Assembly: GCA_016875515.1 (NCBI GenBank)
Contig: VGRA01000119.1
Span: 1 to 7,428, forward strand
Direction of reading: 5' to 3'
DNA: 7,428 nucleotides
DNA from: Deltaproteobacteria bacterium
Lineage (GTDB): Bacteria > Myxococcota > Myxococcia > Myxococcales > Myxococcaceae
Shown piece by piece: positions 6,573 through 7,428 of this stretch (positions within the stretch are counted from its first letter, which is position 1; the number at the start of each line of letters is the position of its first letter). The notes below the pieces were generated by a model. It was not told where the DNA came from and ran no database searches. It saw only the letters and a list, made by a program, of their open reading frames with translations. The position numbers and the translations under genes were made by a program.

Positions 6573-6586
6573 GCGGCGCCTGCCGC
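6573..6586. terminator. Short GC hairpin between convergent genes
   Basis: GCGGC (6573-6577) and GCCGC (6582-6586) form a perfect 5-base-pair stem with a 4-base loop, beginning at the base after the lipoprotein stop and ending just before the PilZ stop (6590-6592). Only 17 bases separate these convergent genes. A hairpin here could end transcription from both sides, but it is short and has no T run on either strand. Confidence 0.3.
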
Positions 6587-6589
6587 GGC

Positions 6590-6910
6590 TCAGCGCCCGG
6601 CGGCCTGATCCACCAGCGCGTCAATGCGGGCGCGGTCCGTCTCCTTGAGGTCCGTGAAGTGCACCCCCATGCCCAGGTCCTGGGCGTTGACCACGGTGCC
6701 GCCGCAGCGCACGGGGGCCCCGCCGTCCGGCAGCTCGAACGCCAGGCTGGCGGTGCTGCCCACCGGCAGCGGGAAGGTCTGCGCAAACCAGGTACCGGTG
6801 CGGGACAGGTTGGTGGCGCGCTGGAAGTAGGTCTCCCCCGCGCACGACAGCTCCACCCACAGTTCCACGGGGATGCGCGGCTGCTTCCGCTTGTCGTCTG
6901 GCTGGGCCAT
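6590..6910 (-). CDS. Single-domain PilZ protein, candidate cyclic-di-GMP receptor
   Basis: A 106-residue protein made only of a PilZ domain. Both cyclic-di-GMP binding signatures are present: RKQPR (R8-x3-R12) and NLSRTG (N34-x-S36-x2-G39, fitting [D/N]xSxxG). The downstream strands, including GTVVNAQDLGMGVHFTDL, match the PilZ beta-barrel, and a C-terminal helix (TDRARIDALVDQA) follows. It probably senses cyclic-di-GMP and passes the signal to a partner protein; in myxobacteria such proteins can bear on motility or polysaccharide, but nothing here identifies the partner. The frame is open to 7051, yet that extension runs into the divergent phosphoesterase gene, so ATG 6910 is preferred. There is no Shine-Dalgarno; a TAAAAG (6922-6927) lies 11 bases upstream. 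Confidence 0.88.
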   Translation of the reverse strand: MAQPDDKRKQPRIPVELWVELSCAGETYFQRATNLSRTGTWFAQTFPLPVGSTASLAFELPDGGAPVRCGGTVVNAQDLGMGVHFTDLKETDRARIDALVDQAAGR

Positions 6911-6978
6911 GGCAGGACAGGCTTTTACGCCAACTCCACTGGCCGGGGCGACTGGGATCCCGGCTAAGCTGCGCATCC
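6911..6978. promoter_or_regulatory. Divergent pilZ / phosphoesterase promoter region
   Basis: These 68 bases must hold both promoters unless transcription reads in from outside. Possible -10 elements are TAAAAG on the minus strand (6922-6927) and TAAGCT on the plus strand (6965-6970), the latter 8 bases before the phosphoesterase ATG. Neither has a convincing -35 at 17 bases. No Shine-Dalgarno precedes either gene. The assignment of -10 elements is tentative. Confidence 0.25.
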
Positions 6979-7428
6979 ATGAAGGTCGCAGTGCTCGCGG
7001 ACATCCACGGCAACCTGCCCGCGCTCGAGGCCGTCCTGGAGGACATTGCACGGACCGCCCCGGACCACGTGGTGGCGGCGGGAGACCTGGCCCTGCGCGG
7101 GGCCTGGCCGAAGGAGTGCGTGCAGCTGCTCCATGACCGGTGCCACGCCCTGCTGATGGGAAACACCGACTCCTACATTGCAGGCAACTACCTGGGCGGG
7201 GCGTACCGGGAGCGGGATCACTGGAAGTCGGACCTGCTTCAGTGGACGCGGGAGCAGTTGGGAGAGGAGTGGGTGGGCAAGCTGGCCGCGCTGCCCTTCT
7301 CCGTGCGGTACGCGCCGCGCAAGGGGCAGGAGCTCTTCGTGTGCCACGCCAACCCGCGCAACCTGGAGGAGTCGCTGGATCCCACGCTGGACGAGCGCAC
7401 GCTGCAGCGCTTCTTCCAGCATGTGGAC
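6979..7428 (+). CDS. Calcineurin-like metallophosphoesterase, 3' end cut by window edge
   Basis: The 150 codons present encode the N-terminal part of a metal-dependent phosphoesterase of the YfcE/Metallophos_2 type, which usually runs to roughly 160-250 residues. Metal-binding signatures appear in order: ADIHGN (D8, H10), GDLALRG (D37), GNTD (N62) and, where the family has a strand followed by histidine, VCHANP (H124). These residues normally bind two divalent metals that activate water to cut a phosphate ester. The substrate cannot be told from sequence; relatives act on small phosphodiesters or nucleotides. The ATG at 6979 starts right at the family N-terminus (MKVAVLADIHGN). No Shine-Dalgarno is seen. 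It is divergent from the PilZ gene, but a functional link is not shown. Confidence 0.88.
   Translation, partial: MKVAVLADIHGNLPALEAVLEDIARTAPDHVVAAGDLALRGAWPKECVQLLHDRCHALLMGNTDSYIAGNYLGGAYRERDHWKSDLLQWTREQLGEEWVGKLAALPFSVRYAPRKGQELFVCHANPRNLEESLDPTLDERTLQRFFQHVD

Noticed and set aside
6954..6961. GGGATCCC palindrome between pilZ and the phosphoesterase gene
   Set aside because: Eight bases with no further symmetry outward; expected by chance in GC-rich DNA and not placed on a convincing promoter.
6911..7051. Upstream extension of the PilZ gene by 47 codons
   Set aside because: It runs across the divergent promoter region into the phosphoesterase gene and has no domain content; MAQPDDKRKQPR begins just before the PilZ motif.

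Overview
The window looks like a piece of a myxobacterial chromosome, most likely from the Myxococcus/Stigmatella/Archangium/Corallococcus side of the order. This is inferred from very high GC with strong G/C bias at codon third positions, from the lineage flavour of the proteins (TPR plus C-terminal membrane anchor, small lipoprotein, single-domain PilZ), and from no lookup. It is core-genome in character: no tRNA, rRNA, insertion sequence, integrase or CRISPR array is visible, and no gap without a gene exceeds about 175 bases.

Left part (1-5110, minus strand, read right to left): a ribosome and type II fatty acid synthesis cluster in the order yceD (DUF177) - rpmF (ribosomal protein L32) - fabH - fabD - fabG - acpP - fabF. 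All catalytic residues of the five fatty acid genes can be located. FabH starts chains, FabD loads malonyl groups onto the acyl carrier protein AcpP, FabF elongates and FabG does the first reduction. fabF runs off the left edge, lacking roughly its last 55 codons. plsX, often found between rpmF and fabH in other bacteria, is absent; a 174-base spacer is there instead. Three candidate sigma70-type promoters drive this strand: a good one before yceD with an 18-base near-palindrome exactly in its spacer, a weaker one before fabH, and a reasonable one before acpP.

Right part (5191-7428): a translationally coupled plus-strand pair encodes an exported TPR protein with a C-terminal membrane segment and a small predicted lipoprotein. 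A minus-strand single-domain PilZ protein converges on them, with a GC-rich hairpin between. Divergent from PilZ is a calcineurin-like phosphoesterase gene that runs off the right edge.

The four genes that begin transcription units (yceD, the TPR gene, pilZ, the phosphoesterase) have no recognisable Shine-Dalgarno sequence and sit very close to possible -10 elements, while the internal genes rpmF, fabH, fabD, acpP and fabF have clear ones. This suggests leaderless or very short-leader mRNAs at operon starts. I see no convincing new biological system here; the most interesting items are regulatory.
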